Source of the DNA: Cladochytrium replicatum
Taxonomy: Eukaryota; Chytridiomycota; Chytridiomycetes; Cladochytriales; Cladochytriaceae
Length of the DNA stretch: 64,000 nucleotides
Assembly: GCA_025526935.1 (NCBI GenBank)
Contig: JAHLKD010000106.1
Span: forward strand, 123,072 to 187,071
Direction: 5' to 3'
The position numbers were made by a program, and so were the translations under genes. Position 1 is the stretch's first letter. Each line of letters begins with the position of its first letter. The notes beneath the pieces were generated by a model. That model had not been told where the DNA came from, ran no database searches, and was given only the letters and a program-made list of their open reading frames with translations. Below are positions 42,801 to 53,981 of the stretch, piece by piece.

Positions 42801-44680
42801 AATACACTAATTGGGCGGCCATTTATGACAAAGCAGCGACGACGATCAACAACCGTCAAAAAGCCCTTGATGATGCAGCTGAGATGATTGAGAAGAACTT
42901 GTACTTGGTCGGAGCTACTGCTATTGAAGATAAGCTTCAGGACGGTGTGCCGGATACTATTCACACGTTGGCCGAGGCCGGAATCAAAATCTGGGTGCTC
43001 ACTGGCGACAGGCAGGAGACCGCTATCAACATTGGTTATTCTTGCAAGCTGATAACGGAAGAGATGTCCCTGATAGTGGTGAATGAACCGACGCATTTCG
43101 AGACGAAGGAGTTCTTGGAAAAAAAGCTTGCAACTGTGAAAAGTGGTCTGCCGGCGAACTTTGGTGTTGGAACCACAGTTGAGGATGATGACTTCATGAC
43201 ACGGATGGGTCGCTACGTGCCTCTCTCCAACTTCCCGAAGAGGAAGAAGCCTCGCTTTAAGAAAGTGACACTGACCGATATTGAGGTGAGTTGATAACAC
43301 TCTGTTACACCTCCTCGTATCTTATCCAGCTTTGTGTTTCAGCCCCTTGCTTTGATTATTGATGGACGCACGCTTGACTTCGCTCTGGAATCCGACATTG
43401 CGATGACCTTCCTTGAACTTGCCACTTTGTGCAAGGCTGTCGTGTGTTGCCGTGTCTCACCGCTCCAGAAGGCTTTGGTGGTCAAACTTGTCAAGAAGAA
43501 TGTTGCCGACTCCATCACATTGGCTATTGGAGACGGTGCCAACGATGTCGGAATGATTCAAGCAGCCCACGTCGGTGTGGGTATCTCCGGAATGGAAGGT
43601 TTGCAGGCAGCTCGATCGGCCGATTTTGCTATTGCGCAGTTTAGGTACTTACGCAAGCTCCTGCTCGTTCACGGGGGCTGGGCATACTCTCGGCTCAGCA
43701 AAGTTATCTTGTACTCGTTCTATAAGAACATCACGATGTACTTAATTCAGCTGTGGTTCACTCTGAACAACGGATTTTCTGGACAGGTATGCGGAAAGCA
43801 TTTTTTGGCAGATAGTAGAGCTAAACGATTTTAACAGACATTGTTCGAGTCATGGATTCTCGCCTCCTACAACGTTGTGTTTGCCGTATTCCAGCCTATT
43901 GCCATTGGTATCTTCGATCAATACGTGTCCGCACGCATGCTGGACCGTTACCCGCAAATGTATCGCAGCGGACAATACTCGGAGTTCTACAACCATCGTT
44001 CATTCTGGTCGTGGATCATCAACTCGTTCTATCACTCCCTGCTCATTTTCTACTTCTTCGCGTGGATGTACGATGAATCCGCAATACTTCCCGACGGTCG
44101 CAATGCCAACCACTGGTTACTTGGGTCAATGGTTTACACTGCTGATGTGATGACGATTACTTGGAAGGCATCGCTTGTGAGTGACTACTGGGTCAAGTTC
44201 ACTTACATTGCTATTTTCGGATCCGTGGCCCTCTGGTTCGTCGTGTTCCCGATCTACGCCACTGTCGCCCCGATGATTCCATTCTCTGAGGAGTTGAATG
44301 GCTTGGTGTCGCCCATGTTCTCGTCGGGTGTGTTCTGGTTTATGATCTTGCTTGTTCCTGTTACCGCCATTCTGCGAGACTACACCTGGAAGTTGTAAGT
44401 TTACTCTTGATGTGGATCTTCCTTGGCTGTGCTAATGGTTTGGTTCTTCAGTGCAAAGCGGATGTACTTCACGCGTTCGTACCATATTGTTCAGGAGATT
44501 CAAAAATACAACATCCCGGACTACCGCCCGCGGCAGGAGTGGTTCCGGAAAGCGGTGCACAAGGTGCGCATGATCCAGCGGCTGAAACGAAACCGTGGAT
44601 TTGCGTTCTCGCAATCAGAGAGCGGACAGGCCAACTTGATTCGTGTTTACGACACTACGAGGAGAAAACCAAGAGGGTGA
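39829..44680 (+). CDS. DRS2: P4-ATPase phospholipid flippase, Drs2-type
   Basis: The protein moves phosphatidylserine-type lipids to the cytosolic leaflet of Golgi/endosome membranes and works with a Cdc50 subunit (family knowledge). Fourteen exons are visible: to 39930, 40265-40719, 40774-41078, 41135-41321, 41377-41459, 41508-41625, 41682-41797, 41848-42124, 42190-42399, 42450-42677, 42740-43285, 43343-43786, 43838-44394, 44452-44680. Most introns are 48-65 bp; the first is 334 bp. Hallmarks: NPFDSPFDD and NPFSDP at the N-terminus (NPF endocytic motifs), DGET across an exon border, the phosphorylated Asp in SDKTGT (codon 41999-42001), [30 protein letters not shown] and [11 protein letters not shown]. 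The membrane helices at the end are complete. From exon 2 on it codes 1251 aa. The start codon is unresolved: the exon 1 frame has GTG GAT CCA at 39828 but no ATG, so a 5' intron splitting the ATG is possible. Confidence 0.93.
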
Positions 44681-44878
44681 GAGGATATGTCGCCATTTGC
44701 ACCAGAGTACTTTGTTGCTCTTGTTTTAATGTGTTCACATAATGTTTGGAGTAAGTAATGCGTTGTTTGGCAGTAGTAAGGATTATGTGGTCATGGGTGC
44801 AGTGCTGTTTGTCCGTTTTCTTGATTTCAGTTATGGAATGATACATGATATGATTACCATTTAACATTGGAGGCAAAA

Positions 44879-46644
44879 ATGTCAAACGAAAATGGCGTAA
44901 ATGGCTGCATTCGATTGAAAATTGTTGTGGGGCCAATATATTCAACAGTTGCTCTCCTTGTTTTTGGTGTTTTGATGGCTGCAACTGTTCCTGAGGGATC
45001 TCCGTCCACTGTGAGATGGAGAACTTCTACTACCGTCCACAGCGTGGAAGAAGCTCTTGAAGCACAGCGGGAAGCTTCGGACAATATCATCCACACACTA
45101 TCGGGGGTGGGGACACTCTCGGTTGATCCGAACGCACCAAACCCTGCGCTTGGACCATTCGCGTCGAAATGGGGTTTCAGCGGTAACAGCTACCCAATCG
45201 TCTTTGTAAGTCCATTGGCATTTTGGAATCTTCATTTGATGTTGGTTTAAAGGTGCATGGCATGATCGGCTGGGGCGGGGAGAAGCTTCTCGGGCATCTC
45301 TACTACTGGGGAGGTTTAACCGGTTCCTTGCCTCAGCTCCTTGTAAACCACGGATACCAAGTCTTCCAACCTGCACTCTCGTGTTCCTCGAATTGGGAGT
45401 ATGTGGAACTGTAGAGTTTTCTGGACCTGCGATTTTGACAACATCTCACCTCCAGACGTGCATGCGAGCTCTATGCGCAAATAAAAGGCACCCGTGTGGA
45501 CTACGGGGTTGCGCATGCCAAGAAATACGGGCATGCCAGGTTTGGAAAGGATTTCACTGGGGCGGGACTCGATCCTGCTTGGGGATCTCCTGGGCACAAG
45601 GTTCATTTCATTGGTAAGCTGAGCTTTTCTCTTGATCTTTATAAAATGACTCGTCTTGGTAGGTCATTCGATGGGGGGCCCAACAACTCAACTGTTAATC
45701 AGTCTTTTGCAGATGGTTTGTAACTGTTCAGCAACCTTCACTTGAACCAATCCACTTAAGCGTCACGAAGGGATCGAAGGAGGAGGTCCAAGCTGCCGCA
45801 GCTGCGGCCGTTCCGGTTTCTCCGCTCTTTCTCACAAACAAATCAGCCTCCCAGTTTGTATCCGGGTTCTTTTCCATTTCCGGCGTTCTGCAGGGAACAC
45901 CAGCTAAGGAGATCATTGACGACTGGTCGGGATTTGTTATCCACTTCATCCAACACTTGACGATGATAAAGGATCTCGGTAGCATTGGAAAGCTGTGGGA
46001 TTTCCAGGTACGCCCGATCATGGGGGTTTCACATGGTTTAAGTTGATGCGTTTTGCTTAAACCAGCTTGGTCATTGGGGACTCGAACAAAAGTCTGACGA
46101 ATCCATCCTTTCGTACGTCAAGCGGATCTTCAAATCAGACTGGGCGAACGGAACCTCTAACGCCGCTTTCGACCTGTCCATCACCGGCTCGCGCGATCCC
46201 GCGCGTGCCCCGAGCTTCGCCCAGCCTGGAGTATACTACTTTTCGGTCCCGACATCAACGACCGACAAGAAACCTAATGGCGAATACGTCCCCAGGCTGT
46301 TAACGACGCTTCCGTTCCTTATTCCCACAGCAAGCGCCATCGGGAGGATCAATGATCCCAAACTGCTCGGGAGCGACTCTGCATCGTGGCGTGACAACGA
46401 CGGCTTGGTGCCCGTGAAGTCGAGCTCTTCGGATGCCGCGGGATTCATTGATTTTGCTGTAGACCTTCGCAGCTCACCGCTAAAGCTCCCGCTCGCAAAG
46501 CCAATTACAGGGAAGTACCATAACACCGGGATCATTGAGATGGATCACGGTGGAGTTGTCGGGATGACGGATCTGCTGGCTATGATGCATTGCTCGTCAC
46601 TGTTCCTCAACATGGCAAGGATTTTACTTTCACTCCCGCGCTGA
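44879..46644 (+). CDS. Triacylglycerol lipase, staphylococcal-type alpha/beta hydrolase
   Basis: Six exons (44879-45205, 45253-45398, 45456-45613, 45663-45715, 45771-46007, 46066-46644) join to 499 aa; introns are 47-58 bp. A hydrophobic segment at about residues 20-37 is a signal peptide or membrane anchor. The oxyanion region [14 protein letters not shown] is followed by [20 protein letters not shown] and [15 protein letters not shown], which are typical of the staphylococcal lipase family (family I.6). The nucleophile is Ser in GHSMGG. The acid is probably Asp in [10 protein letters not shown] and the base His in EMDHGGVVG. The intron at 45716-45770 was chosen because it alone restores the frame into LLQMGSKEEV. 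It lies 198 bp after the flippase on the same strand. The protein is probably secreted or membrane-bound and cleaves lipid esters. Confidence 0.88.
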
Positions 46645-46951
46645 AACTGCTATGTTACTTTTCTGAAGCTTTTTGTTGGGAGATTCTGGCATTTTATGAT
46701 GCGAGCATAAATGAGAGCATATGTGAACGGAAGTTGCTGCCGGTGTTTTGTTGAGTCGGAATAGTTCTGTTTCAACCATGCATGTCCTTTATTCCTAACA
46801 GAATTTGGATCAAATATATTTCTCCCCCGCCTAGCAAGGATTAAACATTCCGACATTCACCACGAATTCCAAGACAGAGACAACGGTCTAGATCATAGAC
46901 CTCCGATAAAATCAACTATTCAAAACTTCTCTTTTGGTGGCGGAAATGGCA
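46645..46951. other. 3' flank of the lipase gene
   Basis: AT-rich, no gene recognised. It probably holds the 3' untranslated region. Confidence 0.5.
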
Positions 46952-47069
46952 TTTTTTTTTTGTTATGCATTGTGTGTGCAATATAAATAAAAAATAGTTA
47001 ACCAAAAAAGGTCCTTCAGCGGGTGATATGTATTAATTGGAAAATAAATACATATTCTGTTCAAAAAAA
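46952..47069 (+). mobile_element. Two tail-only LINE insertions, plus strand
   Basis: A short LINE-A tail (46952-46996, with gttatgcattgtgtgtgca, the LINE-A terminal hairpin) and a LINE-B tail (47021-47069, gggtgatatgtatt...aatacatatt, then poly(A)) follow each other on the plus strand. Neither has any coding sequence. They are extreme 5' truncations. Confidence 0.7.
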
Positions 47070-47140
47070 TAGAAAACAAAAGGTAAGGTAAAAGAATGAG
47101 AATTTGCTTTTTCAAAAATATTATTCATAAACATGAAGAT

Positions 47141-47240
47141 TTTGTTTGAACTTCATAAAATGTATTCATTTTCCGACCAACACATATCATCCGCTGGGGC
47201 AAAATCTAAATACAATTATAAAAATACACGTAAATATGAA
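47141..47240 (-). mobile_element. LINE-B tail h
   Basis: About 100 bp of the LINE-B 3' end, diverged (the 3' stem no longer pairs well). It is the most distal, and by divergence probably the oldest, member of the second array. Confidence 0.75.
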
Positions 47241-47671
47241 TTTTATTTTTTTTAACAATATTATATTTATTTTGCACATACAATGCATAACAAAAAACAA
47301 CACCCAAAGTGCCTTACAAGATGGTCATGGACCAGCACATAGGGAAGCGCACACAGTATAAGGAAAAGCAACAAAGCAAAACAGAGAATGTAAACTCAAA
47401 CCTGTGCTACCCGTCAGATACTGCTAAGGTGCCAAAAAAACAGGTGAGTAATAAATAATGAAAAAAGAAAACGTTAAAGATCCACAAATGCAGGGCCAAA
47501 GAGGGAGTGCAGGAGAAACTTCTAATGGCAGACCCATACAGTGAAGCCAAATCTTATGGAGACAACGAAAAACTAGATACCACGGTGCAAGATTCACTGG
47601 GTTGACAATGTGAAGTGGACAAAGGCTATCAATTGCAACATCAAGCAGAACTTGTAAAACAGGAACAGGAA
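47241..47671 (-). mobile_element. LINE-A 3' fragment i
   Basis: T run, LINE-A 3' region and about 70 last codons of ORF2, with small deletions relative to the full copy (for example gagtgcaggag near 47505). Confidence 0.85.
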
Positions 47672-47676
47672 TGAAG

Positions 47677-47824
47677 ATTTTTTTTTGAACTTCATAATAT
47701 GTATTTATTGTCCAACCAATACATATCACCCGCGTGTGCAAAATCCAAATACAAGTAAAAATACACGTAAATTGGAAGTACATGGAGAGCTGTGTGAGTT
47801 ATATAAAATTACGTTTATATGAAT
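47677..47824 (-). mobile_element. LINE-B tail j
   Basis: T run and about 140 bp of the LINE-B 3' end with the stem-loop; the part beyond about 47770 is diverged. Confidence 0.78.
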
Positions 47825-48753
47825 TATTTTTTTTTAACAATATTATTATTTATTTTGCACATACAATGCATAACAAAAAACAACACCCAAAGTGCCTTAC
47901 AAGATGGTCATGGACCAGCACATAGGGAAGCGCGCGCAGCATAAGGAAAAGCAACAAAGCAAAACAGAGAATGTAAACTCAAACCTGTGGCTACCCGTCA
48001 GATACTGCTAAGGTGCCAAAAAAACAGGTGAGTAATAAATAATGAGAAAAGAAAACGTTAAAGATCCACAAATGCAGGGCCAAAGAGGGAGTCTGGAGGA
48101 GAAACTTCTAATGGCAGACCCATACAGTGAAGCCAAATCTTATGGAGACAACGAAAAACTAGATACCACGGTGCAAGATTCACTGGGTTGACAATGCGAA
48201 GTGGACGAAGGCCATCAATTGCAACGTCAAGCGGAAGTTGTAAAACAGGAACAGGAACAGGAGGCAACAATAGGTCAAGACGCAAACATTCTGAAACATG
48301 AGATCTAGAGAGAGTTGCAGTGCGGCAGTGACAGCACTGCTTGCGGGGGTGATAAAACAAACGTCCAAGGCGATACTGCAGAAGCCTCAAGATTGACGAA
48401 ATAGGGAAGCATGGAGGAGCAATTGCTAGCGCATGAGGGTGTGCAGATGCAAGGGGAGCAAAGCTAGCAGCTATAGAACCATAGGCAGATGAGGCTACTT
48501 GGTGAAAGTGATTTGCGATAACATCAGAAGGTTTGGGAACTACAACATTTGCAGCCGGGAAGAGGAAGTGATTGTTGAAAGGGACAGGAGAACAACGAAA
48601 GTGCTTTCCCTGGTGAAGAAAGAATGACAACATAGAGTGAACCATATCAGGGGCATCATCATCCAGCCAACGTTGAAACATCTGAAACTGCAGATATTGA
48701 AGCCGAAACTGAAGGTCAGGAAACTTAAAAAAGAGTAAAACCCCAGCAATTGA
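47825..48753 (-). mobile_element. LINE-A 3' fragment k
   Basis: T run, LINE-A 3' region and the last about 220 codons of ORF2 (48058-48750), close to the full copy. It ends where the T run of the full LINE-A begins. Confidence 0.9.
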
Positions 48754-48997
48754 TTTTTTTTTTTTTTTTTTTTTTAACAATATTATTATTTATTTTGCAC
48801 ATACAGTGCATAACAAAAAACAACACCCAAAGTGCCTTACAAGATGGTCATGGACCAGCACATAGGGAAGCGCGCGCAGCATAAGGAAAAGCAACAAAGC
48901 AAAACAGAGAATGTAAACTCAAACCTGTGGCTACCCGTCAGATACTGCTAAGGTGCCAAAAAAACAGGTGAGTAATAAATAATGAGAAAAGAAAACG

Positions 48998-51900
48998 TCA
49001 AAGATCCACAAATGCAGGGCCAAAGAGGGAGTCTGGAGGAGAAACTTCTAATGGCAGACCCATACAGTGAAGCCAAATCTTATGGAGACAACGAAAAACT
49101 AGATACCACGGTGCAAGATTTGCTGGGTTGACAATGCGAAGTGGACGAAGGCCATCAATTGCAACGTCAAGCGGAAGTTGTAAAACAGGAACAGGAACAG
49201 GAGGCAACAATAGGTCAAGACGCAAACATTCTGAAACATGAGATCTAGAGAGAGTTGCAGTGCGGCAGTGACAACACTGCTTGCGGGGGTGATAAAACAA
49301 ACGTCCAAGGCGATACTGCAGAAGCCTCAAGATTGACGAAATAGGGAAGCATGGAGGAGCAATTGCTAGCGCATGAGGGTGTGCAGATGCAAGGGGAGCA
49401 AAGCTAGCAGCTATAGAACCATAGGCAGATGAGGCTACTTGGTGAAAGTGATTTGCGATAACATCAGAAGGTTTGGGAACTACAACATTTGCAGCCGGGA
49501 AGAGGAAGTGATTGTTGAAAGGGACAGGAGAACAACGAAAGTGCTTTCCCTGGTGAAGAAAGAATGACAACATAGAGTGAACCATATCAGGGGCATCATC
49601 ATCCAGCCAACGTTGAAACATCTGAAACTGCAGATATTGAAGCCGAAACTGAAGGTCAGGAAACTTAAAAAACAGTAAAACCCCAGCAATTGAAGTGGAA
49701 AATGAAAGGCGAAGAAATCGACACAAACATTGGTGAATAAAAGTCCGAACTGGTTTGCAAACAGCAACAGAGGGAAGAATAAAATATAAACCAAATTCAA
49801 GCGTAGGTCGAATAAAAGACAAAAACAAATGACGAACCACAACCAGAGAATGAGAACCAAACATCCTTGAAAAAGAAAGCAAAGCAAAAGAAGCTGCGCG
49901 CGCTTTGGCAAGTCGATGGGAAATAGTCAGTGAAACATCAAATCCAGTATCTCCAAAAAAGCAACCCAGATAACGAAATGAAGGCTTGACAGGCAGAGGT
50001 TGACCATGAAGAAGCAAAGGCGAATGAGCAGGAATAGGAATTTTTGTGAGAATCACAGACTTCAAGGGAGCAAAAGAAAAACCACGAGCTTGGGCAAACT
50101 GGTCACAAACAGAGAGAAGAACCTGCATAGCATCCAAAGTAATTGCAAACAAGGCCAAATCATCTGCAAATAAAAAAGAATTATATCGTGGTTTGGCAGG
50201 ATGAAAGAGTGTTATAGGTGGGGCAAATGGTCGGAGGAGCCCAGGTAGAGGATCAAGAAAAGTGATATAGAGAAGTGGACTGAGAACAGAACCTTGAAAC
50301 AAACCTCTAAACAAATCAAAAGCATCTGAAAAACAATTTGCAACAACCACTCTGGAAGAACAAAAATCAAACAGAGACTTCAAAACAAAAACAAATGGCA
50401 ACGGTACTCCCCTAGAAAGAAGCTCAGCCCAAAGAATTGCACGATTTGTGGTGTCATAAGCTGCTTGAATATCTAAAAAACCAGCAACCCAAGGAACCTT
50501 GGCATTAGACGCACGGGAGATACATGCCTGAAGACCAAAAACACATTCCATTCCCGAGCGGTGTGACTGAAATCCCGCTTGGGCAGCATCAAGTGGGCGT
50601 TGAGACGTGATAGCAGAATAAAGATGTGGCAACAAAGCTCGCTCAAAAATTTTTCGGGCAACACACGAAAGAGTAATGGGGCGATAATTAGTAATATCAC
50701 CAAGTGTACCACGTTGCTTCCAAACTGGGTGCAAAAGCCCAAGATTCCATGAAGTGGGTGTAAGACTACTGCGAAAAATGGACTGAGAAAGTTGCAAGAA
50801 CAATGGAGCAAGAATAGCTGAAATTGGGCGATAAAGTTCTGCAGGCAGACGATCATGACCCGGGGCAGACTCCAAAGGGCAGTCCCTAATAGCTAGAACA
50901 AAAGCTTCAACATCCAATGGCAGCTGAAAATCACACAGAACAATTGAAGGTGAAACTGGGTCAGCAGCTTGAGCATTGTAGACACTAGCAAAATGATCAG
51001 GATATTTGGCTAAAGACTGAGGATCAAAATCTAAACCATTAGCTGAAGTACGAAAGTTAGCGCAGCGCCGAGCATGAGACACATGTTTCAGAAGAGAAGG
51101 CACTGATGAAGAACTAGGGTCATCAAAAAAATTTGCTTTTGTCTTACGCCTGTGTGATCTCAGACCTGATTTGAATGCTTTGTGACTATCACGTTGGCGA
51201 GTTCTTAGAAAAGGAAGAAGAGGGTCAGAAGAATTGTGGTGAAAGAGGGAATAATAGTCACGGAATGCTGAACGAGCCTTACTACGCAACAAAGCAATCT
51301 CAGGGGGCAAAGGAGTGGTCGCTGGTGCTCTACGACGAGGTGTTGGTGGTCCCAATGTCAGAACTGCTGTTGCCTCAACAAAATCAACTATAATTTGAAA
51401 TGCGGAATCAATTGCTCCCTGGGCCACTGCACGAGGAAGAGAAGTCCCCACAGGGACCTGAAGTGGTTCCAATGCTGCTGTTAGCGCCTCTGATGTTGGA
51501 GGAAGCAGAATCTTAGCAGTTTCTCTGTGCGACTTACGAATAACTTCATCCTTTAACAATGGGAGATTCCAAGAAGGTAGAGGAGGAGGCACAGTGGCCT
51601 GAGGATCTGGGCCAGCTAAAGAAAATGAACAGGTCACTGCAAAATGGTCTGAAGGATGGGGAGCCATAGACTGGGGTTGATCATGCACTAAATAAGAGGA
51701 AGCTGTCACATAAGTAGAAGCAAAAAACAAATCAATAATTGAACTCCCTAAGTGGGAACGAAAAGTTGGGCGACGAGCTGAAGAAGAAGCTGGGACAACC
51801 AATGAAAGTGAGTGGGCTGTAAAAAAAGGAAGAAGTGCTCTGGCACGGGCATTAGTAACATGATCACCAGTGCTCTGAGTTCTAAAATTGAAGTCACCCA

Positions 51901-52309
51901 TCAAAACTACTGGTGTATCCGAATTCGAAACAAATTGAGGAAAATCAGATAATGCACCCAAACAGTCTTCCGCAGTCCAACGTGGGGGAAAATAAAATCC
52001 ACCAATCACGACCTGACGAAACCTAAACCACAAACCAAACCCAGAAGGAACTGATGCAATCAACCTAAATTGATAAGTACTGCAACGATGTGGGTTAATA
52101 AGAAGAGCAACACCAGATGCCAAAGGAGCGTCTGGTGGAGGACGAGAATCAAACAACAAATACTCAGAAGAAACACTGTCTAAAGTTAACTGATGAGTTT
52201 CTGTTAAAACTAAAAAATCAAGCTGATGAGTAACAAGCCAAGCAAGTAAATCTGAAAAATCCAGAGGCAAACCTCTACAGTTGAAGGTTCCAGAACGAAA
52301 AGTCCACAT
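48998..52309 (-). CDS. LINE-A ORF2: endonuclease-reverse transcriptase
   Basis: This 1103-aa protein nicks the target and copies the element RNA in place (target-primed reverse transcription). The apurinic-type endonuclease fills about residues 1-235: GTFNCRGLPLDF, LTETHQ, LMGDFNFR and PSDHFAVT carry the Asn, Glu, Asp and His active-site residues. Reverse transcriptase lies at about 480-760, with APGHDRLPAELY, AGFQSHRSGMECVF, FLDIQAAYDT, GLFQGSVLSPLLY and the catalytic FADD. The C-terminal region has a Cys/His motif, CCHCRTATLSRSHVSEC. No RNase H domain is seen. The ATG at 52309 overlaps the ORF1 stop as TAATG, which suggests translation by termination and restart. The frame is intact, unlike the copy at 32007-35317. 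Confidence 0.94.
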   Translation of the reverse strand: MWTFRSGTFNCRGLPLDFSDLLAWLVTHQLDFLVLTETHQLTLDSVSSEYLLFDSRPPPDAPLASGVALLINPHRCSTYQFRLIASVPSGFGLWFRFRQVVIGGFYFPPRWTAEDCLGALSDFPQFVSNSDTPVVLMGDFNFRTQSTGDHVTNARARALLPFFTAHSLSLVVPASSSARRPTFRSHLGSSIIDLFFASTYVTASSYLVHDQPQSMAPHPSDHFAVTCSFSLAGPDPQATVPPPLPSWNLPLLKDEVIRKSHRETAKILLPPTSEALTAALEPLQVPVGTSLPRAVAQGAIDSAFQIIVDFVEATAVLTLGPPTPRRRAPATTPLPPEIALLRSKARSAFRDYYSLFHHNSSDPLLPFLRTRQRDSHKAFKSGLRSHRRKTKANFFDDPSSSSVPSLLKHVSHARRCANFRTSANGLDFDPQSLAKYPDHFASVYNAQAADPVSPSIVLCDFQLPLDVEAFVLAIRDCPLESAPGHDRLPAELYRPISAILAPLFLQLSQSIFRSSLTPTSWNLGLLHPVWKQRGTLGDITNYRPITLSCVARKIFERALLPHLYSAITSQRPLDAAQAGFQSHRSGMECVFGLQACISRASNAKVPWVAGFLDIQAAYDTTNRAILWAELLSRGVPLPFVFVLKSLFDFCSSRVVVANCFSDAFDLFRGLFQGSVLSPLLYITFLDPLPGLLRPFAPPITLFHPAKPRYNSFLFADDLALFAITLDAMQVLLSVCDQFAQARGFSFAPLKSVILTKIPIPAHSPLLLHGQPLPVKPSFRYLGCFFGDTGFDVSLTISHRLAKARAASFALLSFSRMFGSHSLVVVRHLFLSFIRPTLEFGLYFILPSVAVCKPVRTFIHQCLCRFLRLSFSTSIAGVLLFFKFPDLQFRLQYLQFQMFQRWLDDDAPDMVHSMLSFFLHQGKHFRCSPVPFNNHFLFPAANVVVPKPSDVIANHFHQVASSAYGSIAASFAPLASAHPHALAIAPPCFPISSILRLLQYRLGRLFYHPRKQCCHCRTATLSRSHVSECLRLDLLLPPVPVPVLQLPLDVAIDGLRPLRIVNPANLAPWYLVFRCLHKIWLHCMGLPLEVSPPDSLFGPAFVDL

Positions 52310-53730
52310 TAATTGCGAGATGTAGGTTCAGAACGCGAAGAACGGGCTAAAGAAACAGTAGCTTCAAAGTCTGCAGCAGGAAGATTAGAACAAAGATAAT
52401 GAAAAACTGCAGGATCATGAGTAATTCGCAAGAGGTGAGCAAATCTTTTGTGAACAGCCTTTGCTACAGCAACTTGACGTTGCTCAAGTGATTGAACAGA
52501 CCCAGAACGAAGCTGCCCAGGGTCAAAAAGATCAACGGGCACCTCATCACCTGGAAAAATGTCCTTGCGGAGCTTGTCAGCACAGTCAGAAGTACAAATA
52601 AACTCAGCAGTGTTACGCCCAATAAAACTAATATGGCGAATGTCACGGGAAAATTGAGGGTTTCCAGAAATTCGATTAATCAGAGTGCGGAGCTGATTAA
52701 GTGGCTGACGACTAATTTCCTTAAACCTCACAGTAGCAAAACCAGCAGCACGATCACGAACAGGCTGAGGAGGATTGATCAAAATTGGTGACTCAGCCGG
52801 GTAATCAATCACCAATCTGGGTGGCCGTAGTGATCTGCGAGATAGGGGGTCCACTCCAGCAACCACTGAGCGATAAAGGGCGGGTTGAGCATCTGCTTCG
52901 GCAGCTTCAATACGAACAATAGCATTTGATGCACGAGAGGCAAATTTTGCAGTGCTGAAAGGCCCAGGATTGCGAGTAGCAGGGGCAGGTGGCGGTCGGC
53001 TAGCACTCGCAACTTGAGCATAGGAAGGCACGGCAGAGACAGCAGCAGGAGGGCAGCTGATAGTTTCAACCAACGGAACTACAGCAATAGTCAATGCAGC
53101 AAAGAAGGCAGCCTCAGTCTCTGGTTCCAATACTGGGAGAAATTGCATTGCACGAGTGAAAGCAGACATCACTAATGGATGAGATCCAGAAGTTTGAGCA
53201 GGGGCCAGCATATGCAGAGCATCCAAGAATCGGTCACGAGGAGTAGGCAAGGGAGAGGTAGCATGATCAGCTGCAGAGGCATTCTTCTCGACCCTGGCAC
53301 GAGAGGCAGGTCGGCGAGTCGGGGGTGATTTTGATGCTCGACGTTTCCCTTTGGGATCAGCATCAGCAAGGGTAAGTGACATTTCGACTGTATCATTCAT
53401 CTGAACATCAACGACACTTGCGGGGGATCTTCCTCTAATTCGAGGCGGTTCTGAAGTGGATGACGCTTGGTCACGTGATCGTGAGTCACGTGATTCGCGA
53501 GGAGAATTCACTTCATCTGCCCACAGAAAATTTTCTCCATCAAAGTTGCTGGGCTGAGAGTCAGGAATGTTTTCCTGAGGGGCGCGAGGGTGGGACACAG
53601 AGGGAGCACGGGAGCGAGCACGGCCAGAAGCGATGAAAATTGTTGAGGCGGGTGCGGCGGGCGGCGCGGCGGGCGGCGCGGCATGCGGCGCATCAGGCAG
53701 CTGCGCATGCGGAGCGCTGGGAGGCGGCAT
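52309..53730 (-). CDS. LINE-A ORF1 protein
   Basis: ORF1 codes 473 aa from the ATG at 53730. The frame stays open further upstream only because the (CT)n tract reads as Ser-Leu repeats, so I do not start it there. The N-terminal third is Pro/Ala/Ser-rich and charged; the C-terminal part has a conserved block also seen in LINE-B ORF1 (HISFIGRN, AVHKRFAHLL). No zinc knuckle is visible. In LINEs this protein coats the RNA; this is inferred from its position. Confidence 0.8.
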   Translation of the reverse strand: MPPPSAPHAQLPDAPHAAPPAAPPAAPASTIFIASGRARSRAPSVSHPRAPQENIPDSQPSNFDGENFLWADEVNSPRESRDSRSRDQASSTSEPPRIRGRSPASVVDVQMNDTVEMSLTLADADPKGKRRASKSPPTRRPASRARVEKNASAADHATSPLPTPRDRFLDALHMLAPAQTSGSHPLVMSAFTRAMQFLPVLEPETEAAFFAALTIAVVPLVETISCPPAAVSAVPSYAQVASASRPPPAPATRNPGPFSTAKFASRASNAIVRIEAAEADAQPALYRSVVAGVDPLSRRSLRPPRLVIDYPAESPILINPPQPVRDRAAGFATVRFKEISRQPLNQLRTLINRISGNPQFSRDIRHISFIGRNTAEFICTSDCADKLRKDIFPGDEVPVDLFDPGQLRSGSVQSLEQRQVAVAKAVHKRFAHLLRITHDPAVFHYLCSNLPAADFEATVSLARSSRSEPTSRN

Positions 53731-53736
53731 TGATTT

Positions 53737-53905
<169 letters not shown>

Positions 53906-53907
53906 TG

Positions 53908-53981
53908 GGTTTCATGGTGTAGTCGGTTATCACACCTGTCTAACACACAGGAGGTCTCCAGTTCGATCCTGGATGAAACCA
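53908..53981 (+). tRNA. tRNA-Val(AAC)
   Basis: The 74-nt sequence folds well: acceptor GGTTTCA/TGAAACC, D arm GTG...CAC, anticodon stem CCTGT/ACAGG with loop CTAACAC (anticodon AAC), T arm TCCAG-TTCGATC-CTGGA and discriminator A. No intron. No T-run of four or more follows within about 75 bp; the first is near 54063. The gene marks the end of the second LINE array. Confidence 0.95.

Noticed and set aside
45496-45723. Alternative plus-strand frame in the lipase gene
   Set aside because: It reads through an intron. The chosen splice sites give the GHSMGG nucleophile and a continuous lipase.
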